64,000 bases of DNA from Acanthaster planci (taxonomy: Eukaryota > Echinodermata > Asteroidea > Valvatida > Acanthasteridae), in assembly GCF_001949145.1 (NCBI RefSeq), contig NW_019091362.1, forward strand, positions 8,043,380 through 8,107,379. Direction: 5' to 3'. Positions 33,521-47,000 of this stretch are shown here, in pieces. The notes beneath the pieces are model-generated. The model ran no database searches. It saw only the letters and a program-made list of their open reading frames with translations, and was not told where the DNA came from. Made by a program: the position numbers and the translations under genes. Within the stretch, counting starts at the first letter, position 1, and each line of letters opens with the position of its first letter.

Positions 33521-35621
33521 TCATGAAACTTCGATCATTTCACAACTGCTGCTAAGTGAACGCTGGCTGCTCAGTGAACGACTGTCGTAATCGTCTTCCT
33601 CGCCCTCCATGCCAGTGCCATAGCTGCTCATGTCGATGATCTCTCGTCTCGGTCGGACCACTATCTCGGACACCGCCTCCCGAGCGCAGGAGCTAATTTC
33701 CTCGCACGACGCACTGCGGCCAGCAACCACCATGGGCGTCTTGCGGCTACAACGCGTGTCACTCCGCTCGCAGTCTGTGTGATCTGAGATTGCCTGGCTG
33801 CGCTTTGCAACATGTCCACCCAGTCTCTCTGGTGGCAACCGGTCCAGTCTACCTCCAGACTCCTCAAAACTGTTGCCACTTTCTTTACGTTTTTGCCACA
33901 CGTTGGTCTTGCATTCTTCAGTTGATGGAGTAGCAGTGTTCAACTGCTGGGCAGTTGCATTGGAACTGACTCCTGTTTCTGTTATTGTGGAAAAAGTTGG
34001 ACAAGATTTTACTTCTGTTAGCGAAGGTGACTGCACGAGATTCCCTAGGCTGTCAAAGAGATTTGGTGATTGGGTGGGATAATCTGGGGAAATTCCTGAG
34101 CTGCAAGGGCTGTTAAGAACCAAGGATCCTGACTCACTGTCACATGACGGCGATATTCCAGAGCTGGTGTCACTGCTCTGTGAATGTGTGCTGATCTGGC
34201 GAGAAAAGAATGGATTTAGTGGATCTTTTGGGGAGGAGCCTCTGTTCCCGGAGGATGAATGCTTGGGCGTTTCTAGCTGGACATGCACTTCTTGGGCCAC
34301 CATCAGCTGTGGCAAGTCCTTGCCCTTGGCCTTACCCGTCTTGTATTTGGTCCCAGTGTTAGGAAGTACAGCATCCATAATCTTTCCGACCCGCGTTCGG
34401 CCAAACTGAAAGCCGACCGATGTTTCGCTTGGTGAGGGAACCTTCTTCACCTTGGGCTGGAAAGACTCCTTGGCAGGCTTGACATTGACCTGCAACTTTC
34501 CTGTCGAAGTCTGCTTGATAGCCATTTGCATTGGGCGTGGGCTAATGGTGCGTGGGGACCTGCTCCTACCCTTAGCCTTGGATTTGCCATCCATCTTTAG
34601 AATACCTCGTCTTTTTACATCAATGACTTTTCTTTGATCTTCTTTCCTTGGGTTTGTTAATCCGGTAGCAGTTCCTGCGATGCTGGGGTCAATAGGGACG
34701 CGGGGTTCAATGACTGCAGACACTTGTAACTGTGTTTCAGTCTGTTTGGTTTGTGTTTCAGTCTTTTCTGTGTGTGGGTCAGGCTTTTTGGTTTCTATAA
34801 TAGGAATTAGCTTTTGGGGCTCAGGTTTCCTGGGTAGTTCAAGGGGAGCGCAAGAAGTTTCAGCAATTGCTTTGGTCTCCTCCGTTCTGACACTGGATTG
34901 TTGGCCTGTGTTGGCTTCATCTCGGGTGCGGTTTTCTGCTTCATCTTGAAGTCGCTTCTCTGCAAGTCTTGCACAGGCCTCAACAAATGGATTCTTGTGG
35001 CGTACCTCGGGTGAGTTGACACTGAGGTGGCTGGTGCCCCAGGCCAGCTGGTCAAGCAGTCCACAGGGGCTGCTGCTTCCAGACCGTGGCTTCTTGGACT
35101 CAGATGAGGGAGGAGAGCCCAGATAAATGGGACCCATTTTTGACACCTTGACATCCAGCCCACGTGGCCTTTGTAATGTTCGTGACCGATGCTTAGGACT
35201 CCAATCTACCGGAAGGGTTGACAGCTCCCCGTCCTTCTGTTCACTGATGGACCTCTTGTGAGTTCTGTGCTCAGCACTTAAAGGGGTGGTTGGTTCCGAT
35301 GTGACCGCTTGGCTATCCTCTGTCAACAGGATGGGCTCGGGAAAAGGGGCCCCTGGCTTTGTCACCCGGACAGTCGGACGGGGCTGGGTTGAAGAGGCCG
35401 TTGTGACATCTTCCACTAGCTGAATTGGGCATGTTGCCAATTTGGAATCACTGGAAACCGAGGTAGACTGGCTGCTTGTTGTGGTCGTGCCTGTCGCAGT
35501 TGACAGTTCAGGGGGCAAACTCTTCAGTGGTTTATCTCTATGAAGGCGCTTCTCAAACTCTAAGAGTTGGCCCAGGAAGTTGAAGTTAGGAGATATGGAC
35601 TGACGCTTCTCTTTTACATAT
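33521..35621 (-). CDS. DUSP8/16 terminal exon: end of phosphatase domain and long tail
   Basis: Acceptor TTTTGTCCAG. It begins YVKEKRQSISPNFNFLGQLL, closing the catalytic domain, then runs about 670 residues of Ser/Pro/Thr-rich, probably disordered sequence. The tail has basic patches (KRRGILKMDGKSKAKGRSRS, a possible nuclear signal) and a run of SP sites suggesting MAPK phosphorylation. The last residues EMIEVS are the conserved paralogue signature. Confidence 0.93.
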
Positions 35622-38600
35622 CTGGACAAAAACATACAACACGTGACAATGTAGAGGATTTTATTCATAATAAGCTGCAATTTTTAAGTACAACCCCCTC
35701 CAAATAGCACTGATCTCTTTTGTTTTGTTTTTTGCCAGATTGACTAAAAACACAAATCTCTTTAAATATATTACTATTATTAAATACTCACTTGTATGCC
35801 TCATCAACACTCAAGTTCATGTGCTTCATGATGTAGGCTATTGCCACTGTTGGTGACCGCGAGATACCAGCCAAGCAGTGAACAATGACACAACCATTTG
35901 CTGACCGTACTTTTTCTGTTGGTTCAATTGATTGTAAAACATACATGTAAGAATACAACCAAGCTTTTTGTCTGGAAAGAAAAACCTCAAGTTTGTGTTT
36001 GCTTTTACCGTCACATACGTCATCTAAACGGCCACTTCAAGATGTATGTTGTTACTCTCAAACTTCTAATACTGAGGATTCGTTTCACATACACAAATAG
36101 CTCTTGAAAAGCAATGTTGCTTGATTTCTTGACCCTGTCATTATATTAAATAAATCAAGTATTGGAAAGCATGAATCATAAAGTTCTGTCACAGCACAAA
36201 AAGGATCTCGGCTTCATACGTAAGCCATTTTTTTTAGTTTCATCTTCATTTAACATCATCAGTTTTCTGTAGCTAAGAAAAGTTTGCCATCAAACACATA
36301 CTCAAGACAATGGGCCCTCCAAGACCCTGTTATTGAAAGACAATGGCTCAAACCTCTTACCAATGAAGTTCATGGCATCTTCAAACCACGGCAGGAGTTT
36401 CTCCCCGTAGTTGTCCCGGACAGGGATGCGGTGGAAGTGGCCCGGCGCAATGTGCCGGGGCGAGGGGCATGTCTTGCTGACGTTCAGCACGTAGTTGATG
36501 CCGTTGGCCCGCATGATGTCCTCATCCAGGACGTCCTGCTGTGAGCCGATGTACAGGTAGTTCAGGACCCGGGTGGGGCCCACCTTAGCCACGGGCAGGC
36601 AGGGCTGTGAGAGGGTTGGGCCCAGCATCGTGCATTGTGCTTGGCCCTGTGGCTCACACAGGTAGGGGAAGGCAGTCTTGAAGGCTGTAAAGCCTCCTGC
36701 ATCATTAAGAAAAACAAAAAAGGGAAAAACAAAGAAATTATTCAAGAAATTATACAAAACAATGATACACGTACCCACTGCTTAAAAAACTCAATATCTG
36801 TACGTACAAGAACACCCCTTAAGCACACCACTTGAAGTACAGGTGTATATAACTTTTAGAGTGTATTGGACAAGGGGATATGTTTTCCCCTTATTCTTGA
36901 TCAGAAAAATGTCTCCACCGAGGACATTGATTTGACATTTTCAAAATTTTTCAAGTTTCTGTCTAAAAAATCAAATACATAAATCAAATGCTCTGGCACA
37001 TACACTGTACCAAGGCTAGTACATGTACCTGTACACGAGTATGGTGTTATGCAATACAGTCAATGGGTTCACAGATGTAAATAACATCACACCAACTGAC
37101 AAAACTACATAAATATACATGTCATGCACTTTTTAATATCATAACTGTGCTTTCAGGAAAAAGTTATCCGGTGCAATATCCTTGAATAACATCGTTTTGT
37201 TCCTTTTTCTCCCATAATCATCAATTAAACAAGACCAACATGCCCACTTTTTTCGAGATAGGAAGTGATGCAAGAACTCAAACACCGTCAGATGTAATTG
37301 GTGGCCTACACATCGGTTTGGAGGAACCCAGCGCTGGTATTGATGCGTGGGCGTCATAGTGCGGAAGTCCGGGTCATATTCGTATTGATTTCAATTGGGC
37401 ACTCTGAGTAAAACACGCACAGGTGAATTTTGCAAGCATGTACATGTACACCATTTGTTCAAGCACAACGTGCCCATCCATTTGGTATGCACTGGTGGAC
37501 TGGACTGGCTGGTATGCATGTGTACACTGTGTATATCCACAGATCTACAAAGGTGGAATGACACCTTTGTATTAAGTACATTTATGAATCTCTGCACTGC
37601 ACCAGTCTATAATGTACATGTACAGTGTACACATTCAGTTGAATTAATTGTGGTACGTATCTTGCCATAGGCATAGCCATAGCCATAGATATAGCCACAG
37701 TCAAAGTGATGCCCGTGAAATGTGTTTTTCCCCCCACCTCTGTGGCTTATTCATGCAATTCAGCAGTCAATGGGAGCATGCTGGATATTACAGGTGCTAC
37801 ATTTCCCGTGTGATGCCTGCTGGTTTAATGTTGAAGTCCCAATTACATGTATGTTTCACGGGTAGTGTAGCACCAGAGACCCCACCTGACTATGCATGTG
37901 GCCAGTGACATTTTGTTTATCAACAAGCGGCATATATTGTAGCCTTCATGGGGTAGGGGGTACAAATCTAAACTTTTCTCCTCTTATCTGCCCTAACAAC
38001 AACCCTCAACTCGAGCCCCTTTCTCCAAAATAATCCCGAGCCAGAAGTTTCAAAGAGCTACATGTCATTTAGAAGAGTTGCAATTCATTTCTAACAATTC
38101 AGAATTCATCAAACTCTGTAAAAAAAAATTCAACAACGGTCATTAAATGAAACTTCTGTTACTTGGACTCAATGCAAACACCGTACAAATAAATCATTGA
38201 TTTCAGAAATTCTTCAAAAAAGAAATTAGAAAAAAAACCTCTCCACAAAACAAAGAGTTTCCTTTGGACATGTACCAGTACATACATGTAAATAATCATT
38301 TTATTTTCAAGGAAGTGTTGCAGAAGGAAAAACAGAGAATTCCTGGGACTAATGAAAAACCATTCTAATCAGAAAAGTTCTAACTGTTCTCATTATACAG
38401 GTTCTCTCCCATCACAGCTACACAACAACAAACCATCTGGCTTGCGTGTTGCCAATGCCACGCATTAGATGCATGGCCATGAGCCAAATACAAGGCTATA
38501 TTAAGAGAGGCCCCCCCCCTCTACTGTCGTAAGCACAGGGATGAGTCATACATTGATATTTATAATGTTAGCAGATGGCCTCCCTTCACGACACACAAAC

Positions 38601-39565
38601 ACATAGGCCTATGCATGCACCACGGGGGCACACAGCCACTACATTATTCTTCTCAACCCTGTCCCCAGTTTATAAATAGACACGGGCATAGGTGGCCGGG
38701 TATATATTCTGGAATTCTCCTTCACTCTGTCTCCTGTTCTGTTTTTTCCTTTTTTAATATAAGGGCGGGAGTGGACATCTATGTAGGGCTTCACTTGTCG
38801 GGCCAAATATTAGATGACGAACGTCATGTTCTAAGCGTTGCTAAAGATGCCGTGGAAGAAAATGAAACGCGTCGGCGTGTCATGCATGCAGTCCAGAGAG
38901 ACAGAAAGTGATATTACACCTTTAGGCAGAGGGAAAAAATTAATCCATCAGCAGTCTCTCATTTGCTGATTCATGTGTATTTTTTTCTTAATCCTCTGTG
39001 TTACTTTGTTTCAGCATCTCAAATTGTATTTTCTTTTTCTAACTTAAAACACGTGCCGCAGGCACAGCAAACTGATTAGAACACTATGCTGCATATCTAT
39101 GCACAGTGTAGGACTTGACTTTATAATACTGAAGAATGAAGTCACCCAAATAAAACAAACTCTGTCAAGACTTTAAATAAACAATGTGGAATGGCAAGAT
39201 TTGTTCCCCAGAATGGACACAAAACTACCGGTATTCACTGGTGCAAGTCTTTTTGTCTAAAACCTGTCCAAGCATCATTTGAAGCGAAAGATCACGTGTG
39301 AATTTGACACCATATGAAAAAGATCATTGTTTAAAGGGAAGAGATGGGTGGGTGTGTTGGGGGAGCTACGTGTGAGTTATCTCGCACCTGACAGCATAGA
39401 GACCGTCTTGAATGCTTCAGTTAGCTTGCTGAGAAGGACAACAATAAAGCTTTCGGGACACAGTCGGCTGACGTCCTGTGAACTCTGATCATAGACTATG
39501 ACATCACATGAGGGACCAAATTTCTCTTCTTGACCGGATGTGGACAGGAGTTCCTGGATGGAGAG
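33521..39565 (-). CDS. DUSP8/DUSP16-type MAP kinase phosphatase, four 3' coding exons
   Basis: Dual-specificity phosphatase predicted to inactivate JNK and p38 by dephosphorylating Thr and Tyr of the activation loop. Minus-strand exons: 39565-39388, 36696-36361, 35915-35792 and 35621-33521, phases consistent, 912 aa visible, stop TGA at 33523-33521. The order is the rhodanese/CH2 domain (VIVYDQSSQDVSRLCPESF), a linker with QPCLPVAKVGPTRVLNYLYI, the phosphatase domain with general acid in IPVRDNYGEKLLPW, active-site HCLAGISRS at 35880-35854, then KEKRQSISPNFNFLGQLLEF and a tail of about 670 aa rich in Ser/Pro/Lys. The protein ends SSSCEMIEVS; human DUSP8 and DUSP16 both end in a very similar IEVS tail, so this is probably the pre-duplication orthologue. 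The exon coding for the start of the rhodanese domain and kinase-docking KRR motif was not found in the window. The tail is longer than in the human proteins (625 and 665 aa in total). Confidence 0.93.
35792..35915 (-). CDS. DUSP8/16 exon: catalytic HCx5R loop
   Basis: Acceptor AACCAACAG, donor CATACAA|GTGAGT, ends in phase 2. It encodes NGCVIVHCLAGISRSPTVAI. Catalytic Cys is at 35877-35875 and Arg at 35859-35857; all loop residues needed for activity are present. Confidence 0.95.
36361..36696 (-). CDS. DUSP8/16 exon: linker and start of phosphatase domain
   Basis: Acceptor AATGATGCAG, donor TTCATTG|GTAAGA. It encodes GGFTAFKTAFPYLCEPQ, SQPCLPVAKVGPTRVLNYLY, INYVLNVSKTCPSP and IPVRDNYGEKLLPWFEDAM. 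The Asp in VRDN is the predicted general acid. Confidence 0.94.
36697..39387. other. DUSP8/16 intron between rhodanese and phosphatase exons
   Basis: 2.7 kb with no coding evidence. Contains a short CATAGC tandem (about 37668-37700) and a C9 tract near 38510. Confidence 0.7.
39388..39565 (-). CDS. DUSP8/16 exon: second half of rhodanese (CH2) domain
   Basis: Acceptor CACCTTTTGCAG, donor TGTCAG|GTGCGA, starts in phase 0 and ends in phase 1. It encodes SCDVIVYDQSSQDVSRLCPE and VVLLSKLTEAFKTVSMLSG; human DUSP16 has VVVYDQSSQDV here. Confidence 0.9.
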
Positions 39566-40808
39566 CTGCAAAAGGTGAGAACAAAGAAATTGAAGTCAGT
39601 TCAGATTTTCAACTCTTTGTAAATTCTCCTTGAAGGTAAAAATGTGGTGATTATAAAATTTCCACAATGGAATGAACATGTAACTCAAACCCAAAGTCTC
39701 AGGGTTTCAAGCTTTTGCTCATGTGAGTAAAGAATGAGGGGAGAAAGAATGACACAATATTTTACAAGTTTTACTTGAATTATCATAAGACTTCTACAAG
39801 TGGCTCAGACTTTTCAATTTACTGGTATGTATGGTTTTTAAGTATCTATTTTTAAGATAGGGTGCATAACTTCTAAAGATCAAAATCTGTGACTGTGCGT
39901 CACTCAATAACTAAACTTATTAAAGTAAAACTGGGCTTTCAGGAAACTGTGAACAAAGAGACTGATGTGTGCACACAACTTGTTCTGCACAATGCCTGTC
40001 ACGCAATCAGACAGAACTTTGAACCTGTAGTTTGTTGAACTTGATTATCACAAGGTCTAGCATTTTGGGTGCAAATCAGAGTCACACTTGATGAAGTCAG
40101 CATTTTTGTCTTGGTAGGAAAACAGTCTGCATTCCAGAAGTCCAGCCAAATAAGTATATTGCTGAGACATCTGTCTAATGTTGAAATGATTTGATTCCTT
40201 GTAAACTATCAAGCATCTCAAGGACAAGTACATGCAACTCTGTATGTAAGAGACTGACAAATTGGACGGTACTCTCAACATGCATTCTGTTCTATGGACA
40301 CCAAGGCAGTAAAGTTAGACCATGGTAAAGTTAGACGACCATGGTTTCCTCATTGGAAGTGTTCCTCTACCATAGGGATTTCTGGTGAAATTTGAACTTT
40401 GCCAAGGTCGGGTAAAGCTGTGTTGCGCTGATAACAGACTGAATCTTTGCAACATGGGGGGTAAAACATGCAACAAAATCTCACTGGAGTTGGCAGATGA
40501 AAAGAAATCATGCATGAAATATACATCATAAAGATAAGACCCTGCTATGTATTTATTTTGGTTGTTTTTCAACATCACTGTGTTCACAACAATGCCCGAC
40601 ATCATCACTTTTCTGTGAAGTCAATATGACTTATGCACCACAAGCAGGAAGTAGTGGGTTCCAATCCAACCCAAGCAAGCTAGTGATGTTATTTTTTGGC
40701 AACTCTCAGCACAGACTGAGAGTCTAATTGGAATATACACGTCCATCAGTGAGGGCAAAACCTGGTGTGAAAATTAACATCCCTGGTATAAAGCTAAATT
40801 AGCATCAT

Positions 40809-41001
40809 TGAGTCAAGTTGACTCATTTTGTGGTGATGCTTTGAGTCAAGCCACATCGCTGTCATCACACAGTGGTCATCTAACAAAATTGAGGTGGTTA
40901 CTGCTTGGATTTTCATGAATTACATGTACATTACAGGGTGGGTTATGCTTTGATGGGTAGGCCTTTAGTCAAGCCGAGTCAACTCATACCATACTGAGTC
41001 A
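40809..41001. promoter_or_regulatory. Cluster of AP-1 (TGAGTCA/TGACTCA) heptamers
   Basis: Four perfect heptamers in 193 bp: TGAGTCA at 40809-40815, TGACTCA at 40819-40825, TGAGTCA at 40842-40848 and TGAGTCA at 40995-41001, with another at 41335-41341. It lies 1.2-1.4 kb upstream (transcript sense) of a DUSP8/16 exon. By base composition one heptamer in either orientation is expected about every 8 kb. An enhancer is an inference. Confidence 0.35.
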
Positions 41002-44000
41002 TCCTGAGTCCACAAAAGAATGTCACGACTATTTAAATGAGCATGGGTTAAGTCTACACCAAGTGTAAATATTTCTGGATAGCTCTCCTTCAAATGACCA
41101 TAAATTGACTGGCACGGGTGACAAATGAATAAGAACCCCATGAATAAAACCTCAAAGCCTAAATGTACATGTATGCGTGTGCATATTAATGTTAAATCTG
41201 TGTTTGTACACATATGTACATGTACTAGCACATGCTTATGCTGCAGTAAAATTCTGTTGATAGGCTTCCACTGAATTGCACAAGCACACAGGGAAGTTCA
41301 TTATGCCCAGACCAGGACAGGGTCAGTTTAGAAGTGAGTCATTCGGAGGTTGTCAAACATTCTGCACTTTGGTCAGATTTTAACAAGGTGGTGCTGTTTC
41401 AGACGGCTCGAAACTTGTACATGTACATGGGCTGGCACATGCTCGCTGCATTCAAGACAAGAACTAAAATGGGCATGGACCTGACAAAAGATGAGAACAT
41501 TGCAAAGCAAAAAAAATTTCACGATGTCACTGTTTGCTGAATGACTAGTCTGTTTGCACAACCAATTTGCCAATGTGAGTAGCGTGTGAGGTTACCCCAT
41601 AGCAACCATCTCCATAACTACATGTACATGTACCATACGTGCTCTATGATATTCAGACACATATTCAACCAAAAATACATGTAGACTCAATGTTTTTGGA
41701 GAAAATAAATAATTTTTCTTTTCATTTTTAAAGTCTATTACTTTCCTACAGACATTTTCTATACTTTTATTTCAAAAATAAAATTACACTCACAATTGAT
41801 TTTACAAGCATCAAGCATACATGTACCGATACCTGAACCACCAGTTAACACAAACTCACCTCACAAAAATGTTTGGCAAACGAGAAAAATGCCACAATGA
41901 CAGAGTCACCCAAACCTCAATACAACAACAGCCCTACTGAGGAAAAAAAGTAGAGCCTGGTGTACAACATTATTGGAAGTCCAGCCAAGAAAAAAACAAA
42001 CACATACTGTTCCATGTATAAATGTACAAAAACTCTCTCAAGAGACAGCTGTTTGTCTGGACTTCATGATGTATTTGCCGCAGGGCAGCCAAAACAATAA
42101 CAGCATCTTGGAGAAAGGCCAATTCCAACGTTTGACCAGGCTACGGACAGTTACATTCTCTAGCTGGTGCTTTGTTGCTGACCATTAGCTCAGAGGAAAG
42201 GAATGCTCCATCAGTTGACAAATGGCTACAATATTTCAAGTCACACCTGACGAGTCCAATGCTCCACTGCATTTCCAAACATGTACAAACAATATACTAT
42301 ATTGGTAAATGCATGCACATTGCACAAGACTATGGGCAAAAGATCCCCATAAAAAAAAAACAGGAAATCACAAATACATTTTAGTTTACAAACATGCATA
42401 CCGGTACATACGGTATATGCATGCCTTGCAAAAATTAGCCTGGAACAGTTGTCCCGATTGAGCATGTGCAATGACATTTTGGCAGCAATCCTGCCCTTTT
42501 TGTGGGAAAACTTGTCCATGATCACAAAATTTTGAACTTGTGTCACAGTAGTACCTGTCCAAGGGGCCACGAAAAGAACTTGTCATCGTAGATATCTGTC
42601 CTCTAACCACCATGCTAACAGGAAATGATGTATGCATCCCAACAGTTCAAAAATCATACCCTGCACGCTTGATTCTTTCCTACAGGTTCCTGAAACACAA
42701 GCCCGAGTTCTAGTTTTGTTGCCAGTGAAATTCAACGACCATTACCATGCGGTTTTACTACTCTTGGAAGAACTCACAAACTGGCCCGTGACTCCTCTAT
42801 CACCACTCAACGGTCAATCACAAATTCATTCAAACAAATCAGTTCATCTTCCATGTACATGTAAGTTATGTAACTTATTGGATAGAAACACCTCTGAACA
42901 TGAAGCCTTGTCGCCCCAATTTCCATTCACGTCTGATTTCCTTCCAGACAAAAATATTTCACCCACGTTTGAAAACCTACAACTCATGAATCATCCGATC
43001 ACACCACGATATACCCCCAAAAATCTTATTCAGAGGCGCCCTTATCAACACCAGCAAAAATCGTCAGAATGAGAAATGGCTTTTCCTTCCAATGCTCACG
43101 CAGAGCAATATTCGCCAGCATCTGGTCAGGTCTAAGACAGACTTTTTCTGAAACCCGAACAGCCCTTCAGATCGGAAATGACCCCACCCCCTGTTGAGGG
43201 ACTGGTTCCTGCGGCAATTCTCCAAAGTCAAGATCAAGTCTGCCTCAGGCAGCCAATTTTTTGGATTCTCTCTATTAAAAAAAGGAAAAAACCACACACT
43301 CACACACCGACCGGCCCGCTGACTCGCATACATGTAGCTTCAATCTCCATTGTTTTGCCACAAACCAATTACCGACATGCAACTTTTGGTGGTGATCAAA
43401 TCCTTGAGAGCATTACTCACTGGACGTCAACTTGGCAGGGGCTACAGATAGGAAATATCACAATTACACCAGTGCATTTGTTATAAAAGAGACCACACTT
43501 CAGGGGCCCAAACAAATCCAGAAACGTAGCCAAAGCACGCTATCACCCAATAGATGCAACACAACAACACACCATACAAGCTCGGGTGTGGTTTTTGGTT
43601 TTCTCTGCTGGGGTAATGGCAACAACATAGACAGTCACCTTTGATCTCTACACTGAGGGTACCGTTTCAAAGGGAATTCCCATATGAACCTGTGAAAGGT
43701 ATGAGCAATACATACATGTACATGTAGTTTGCAAAAAAAATAAATTGTTCTACCAAGTCGACTTACTGCACACTGTATGCAAGGCATACAACAATCATAA
43801 ACAATGTAACACTTGTCTTTCTTCTACCTGTTTAAACCTAAAGCTCTTGAAGTTGCTGGAAATACTATTCTAGTGCTCACCAATCTTACCAGCAGGTACA
43901 TGTAAATGTATACATCCTCATTTTGAAAAACTTGTGCCATGTTAAAGTTGTAATTGGATGTTTAATATTTTTATAAAGGTTACTCCAGCTTCACTACAAG

Positions 44001-47000
44001 GAACTAATGGCAACCTTGTCATTAGCAACTTGCAAATGACCACAACCTGGCATTGTACTGGTTCCTTGGTTTGTGGGCAAGAAATACTGGAGGGGGTCGG
44101 TGTACATGCAAGTTAGAACTTGCAGTACTGTCCAGTTCCAAGAATGAAGTCACTTGAACATGTGACAAACCAAACTGGCCTGGTGCTCCAGATCAAAAAC
44201 GTCATTGTTATATCCTCCTGTGAGTCATGGAACAAGACGTCCTGCCTTGACCTTTTGGAAACCCCACAAGGCAGGCAATGAGGGGAAAATCCAAAATTCG
44301 GGAAGTATGCCAAATGATTACACATCACAGGATATGCTTAAAGGGAGTGCAGGCTAAATACTTTCACAATACTTGCATTAATAAATATGATGAGCTTATT
44401 TACAATCAAAACGAACAACTAAAAGTGCAACACGCATCGTAGTTAATGGGAAAAGTTCCATAAATATCAGTGCATGCACCTTTCCATGGTGAACAGTACA
44501 TGTAGTATATACATGTATATGTGGCACAGTAGATTTATCAACACACCAACAGGTACATATGTACAAGTTGCATTTCAAACATGTAAGTTTTAAAAATCGC
44601 ATTTAGCGTCCTTGCGCTTTAGAAAGTTCAATATCCCGAGTTACCTTAGTAAGTTGCAGACAAAATACCGGTACATATAGACAGCAAAGATCAGCACAAA
44701 GAGCAAAGGTTTTTTTGTGTGTGTGCGTGATCGATACTTTTATAAGCACAATTGGGAGGACTTGGCTAGTCTATACATCCTTCCCATGGCAAGCACAATG
44801 GTGATGGCCTGACCACAGGCTATGAGTCACAGCACAGTCCAGGGAGTGCAGGCCCATAGTCTAGGTACATGTACATGTACAGTGTATATTGCCACACAAC
44901 CAGCTGAGCTGGTCTTTTCTCAATGCAAAAGAGCGAGAGAACCAATCTGAGGTAGAGGAAACACGATCTATTTACGAGCCTGTGGCACCCTGCTGCCCTG
45001 ATTTGAATTCCAGAAAAATTCTCCCACTACTCCATCGCATATTTTATCATTCAAAAGTGCTCTTAGAAAAATTTACAAATCATGCAAAAAGATACACGTA
45101 ACTGAGAGATACAGAATGAAAAGCATGACTTGAATTAAACTGCAAAATGCACTGAATTTGTATCAACACAAACAAAAAAGGCACTGCAAAACTGAAGGTA
45201 CCAACTCTGTTAGATGTACAATGTAGGCCTACCAGTATCTAGCCCAAGGTTGGGCAAAATGTGGTAAGCCCTTGCATCAGCCTGTTCATTTCTAAATACC
45301 TAGGTTTCTTAAGGCTAAAATGAACATGAAATTTGTCAGTCAAACTTGCAAAGAATCAGAAAGCATTGTTTGGTAGTCTAGAATACCAGTAAGAGAAACA
45401 GCATGAGAGAGCACTGGCCGCAGTGCATTGTGGATGAAAGACTCTCTGGACAGAGCAAACTTGCGGGCCATCGTGGAAGCTTGAAAAAATGCAGCTCTTG
45501 CGTTCATCCTGTGCTTGATACCACACAACCACTTTTGAAAACACAGGCCTTCTCAATCCCTGGATCTTTTTGACAATTTTCCATGCACATGGTTCTCCTA
45601 GTAGGAATAGCATGCATTATGTGTCATGACTGTCGTCCCCACTTTTCACCCACACTGCACTGCAGTAAACATTGTGTTTTGTCATTATCGTTTTGGTCTA
45701 CTGCAAGCATTTAGTTTTTGCAGGTATTTTGTACATCAACCAGTACATGTACTTTTTTGACATGAAATACTGACAGGGTCAATAACTCTGTCAGAAAACT
45801 AGAGAATGTCAAGAATGTCAAGACAGATCTGTGTCCAGACAAAAATGTCCATAAAAACAACCTGAAACTTTAATACTGCAAGTACATGTACATGTCCCAT
45901 ACATATATCTCCTCCACCACATCAATGCCAACTGCTTGTACCAGTATTTGTCTGAATGCCATAATAAGAAAGTCTCAAACTTGTGGAAAGATCTGGGAAT
46001 TAATTATGTAAACTTTTTTAGCCCGATGAACGTCCATTATTCCTACCTCCAAGAGGTTGATCACTTGATTTAAGAAGCAGGATGTACATGCATAAATAAC
46101 TTCAGACTCAGTTCAAATGCTTAAGTTTGGTAGAGTTTACAGCTCATTTTTACAATCTACATGTACTCCAAATAATAGTTACATGTACATGTATGCCCTT
46201 GGCAATAGAACAGGGTAGATCATTTTCTTTCTATTAGCACTAAACTTGCACGGTGAAGTCAGCACCGGTGGCACAACGCTGGTAATTGATTTCAGAACTT
46301 TAGGTTTCAACGATATTGCATATTAGCCAAAACTTTTTTCTTCCTGCAAAGAGATGCACAAGCACATATGTAACATATATGAAAAATTTGGACACAGAAC
46401 AGAAAAATCCATTTTCACCTTCAGAGAAAACCAGTTGTAAAAAGTCAAAGTCCGTTTTTGTGAACAAATGAGAATGTCCATTCCACCATATCTTGTGAAC
46501 TCTTTAAAGTTTTCAGTCAACAAGAGTTTAAATTCTTGAAAAATAAAATAAATACGTGGATGATCTTCCCCAGTACTGTAAAATTCTCTTTTGTTATCTG
46601 ACAGCCTACACCAAAACTGTAAATACATGTAGTAACTGTCCCAATCAATCAAGTTGCTGAGTGCTGATTCTCACAAGCAAGTTCACTGTATCAAGGTACT
46701 GGTAGTTTTACCTGATGTTGAACTGAATGACATACACGTAAGTGCCATTACTTTCAACTGCTTCAGTTAAAACGTTCTGTTGACTCCACAGAATAAATGT
46801 TCCACTTTTTTTCTGTAGACAGAGTTTACCAGCCTTGTTGAGATTAAACCCTCCAGAAAAACACTCAATTTTGCAAATCACAGATTTTTGTCCTCTTCTC
46901 ATAATACTTTGCCCCAGAAACCATTGGCTTTACTCCAGAAACTGCTAGAAAAATACCGGGTACTTGCTTTGGCAACTCACAGTTATGGAAGTAAATCATG

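Noticed and set aside
37668-37700. Short CATAGC tandem considered as a CRISPR-like or regulatory array
   Set aside because: Only about four six-base units without spacers; an ordinary microsatellite in an animal genome.
42632-43072. 146-codon plus-strand ORF
   Set aside because: No recognisable motif, no splice context and no codon pattern distinct from its surroundings.
43845-43870. Minus-strand donor-like AAACAG|GTAGAAG considered as the end of the phosphatase first coding exon
   Set aside because: The upstream translation does not resemble the KLMKRRLQ region of the rhodanese domain.
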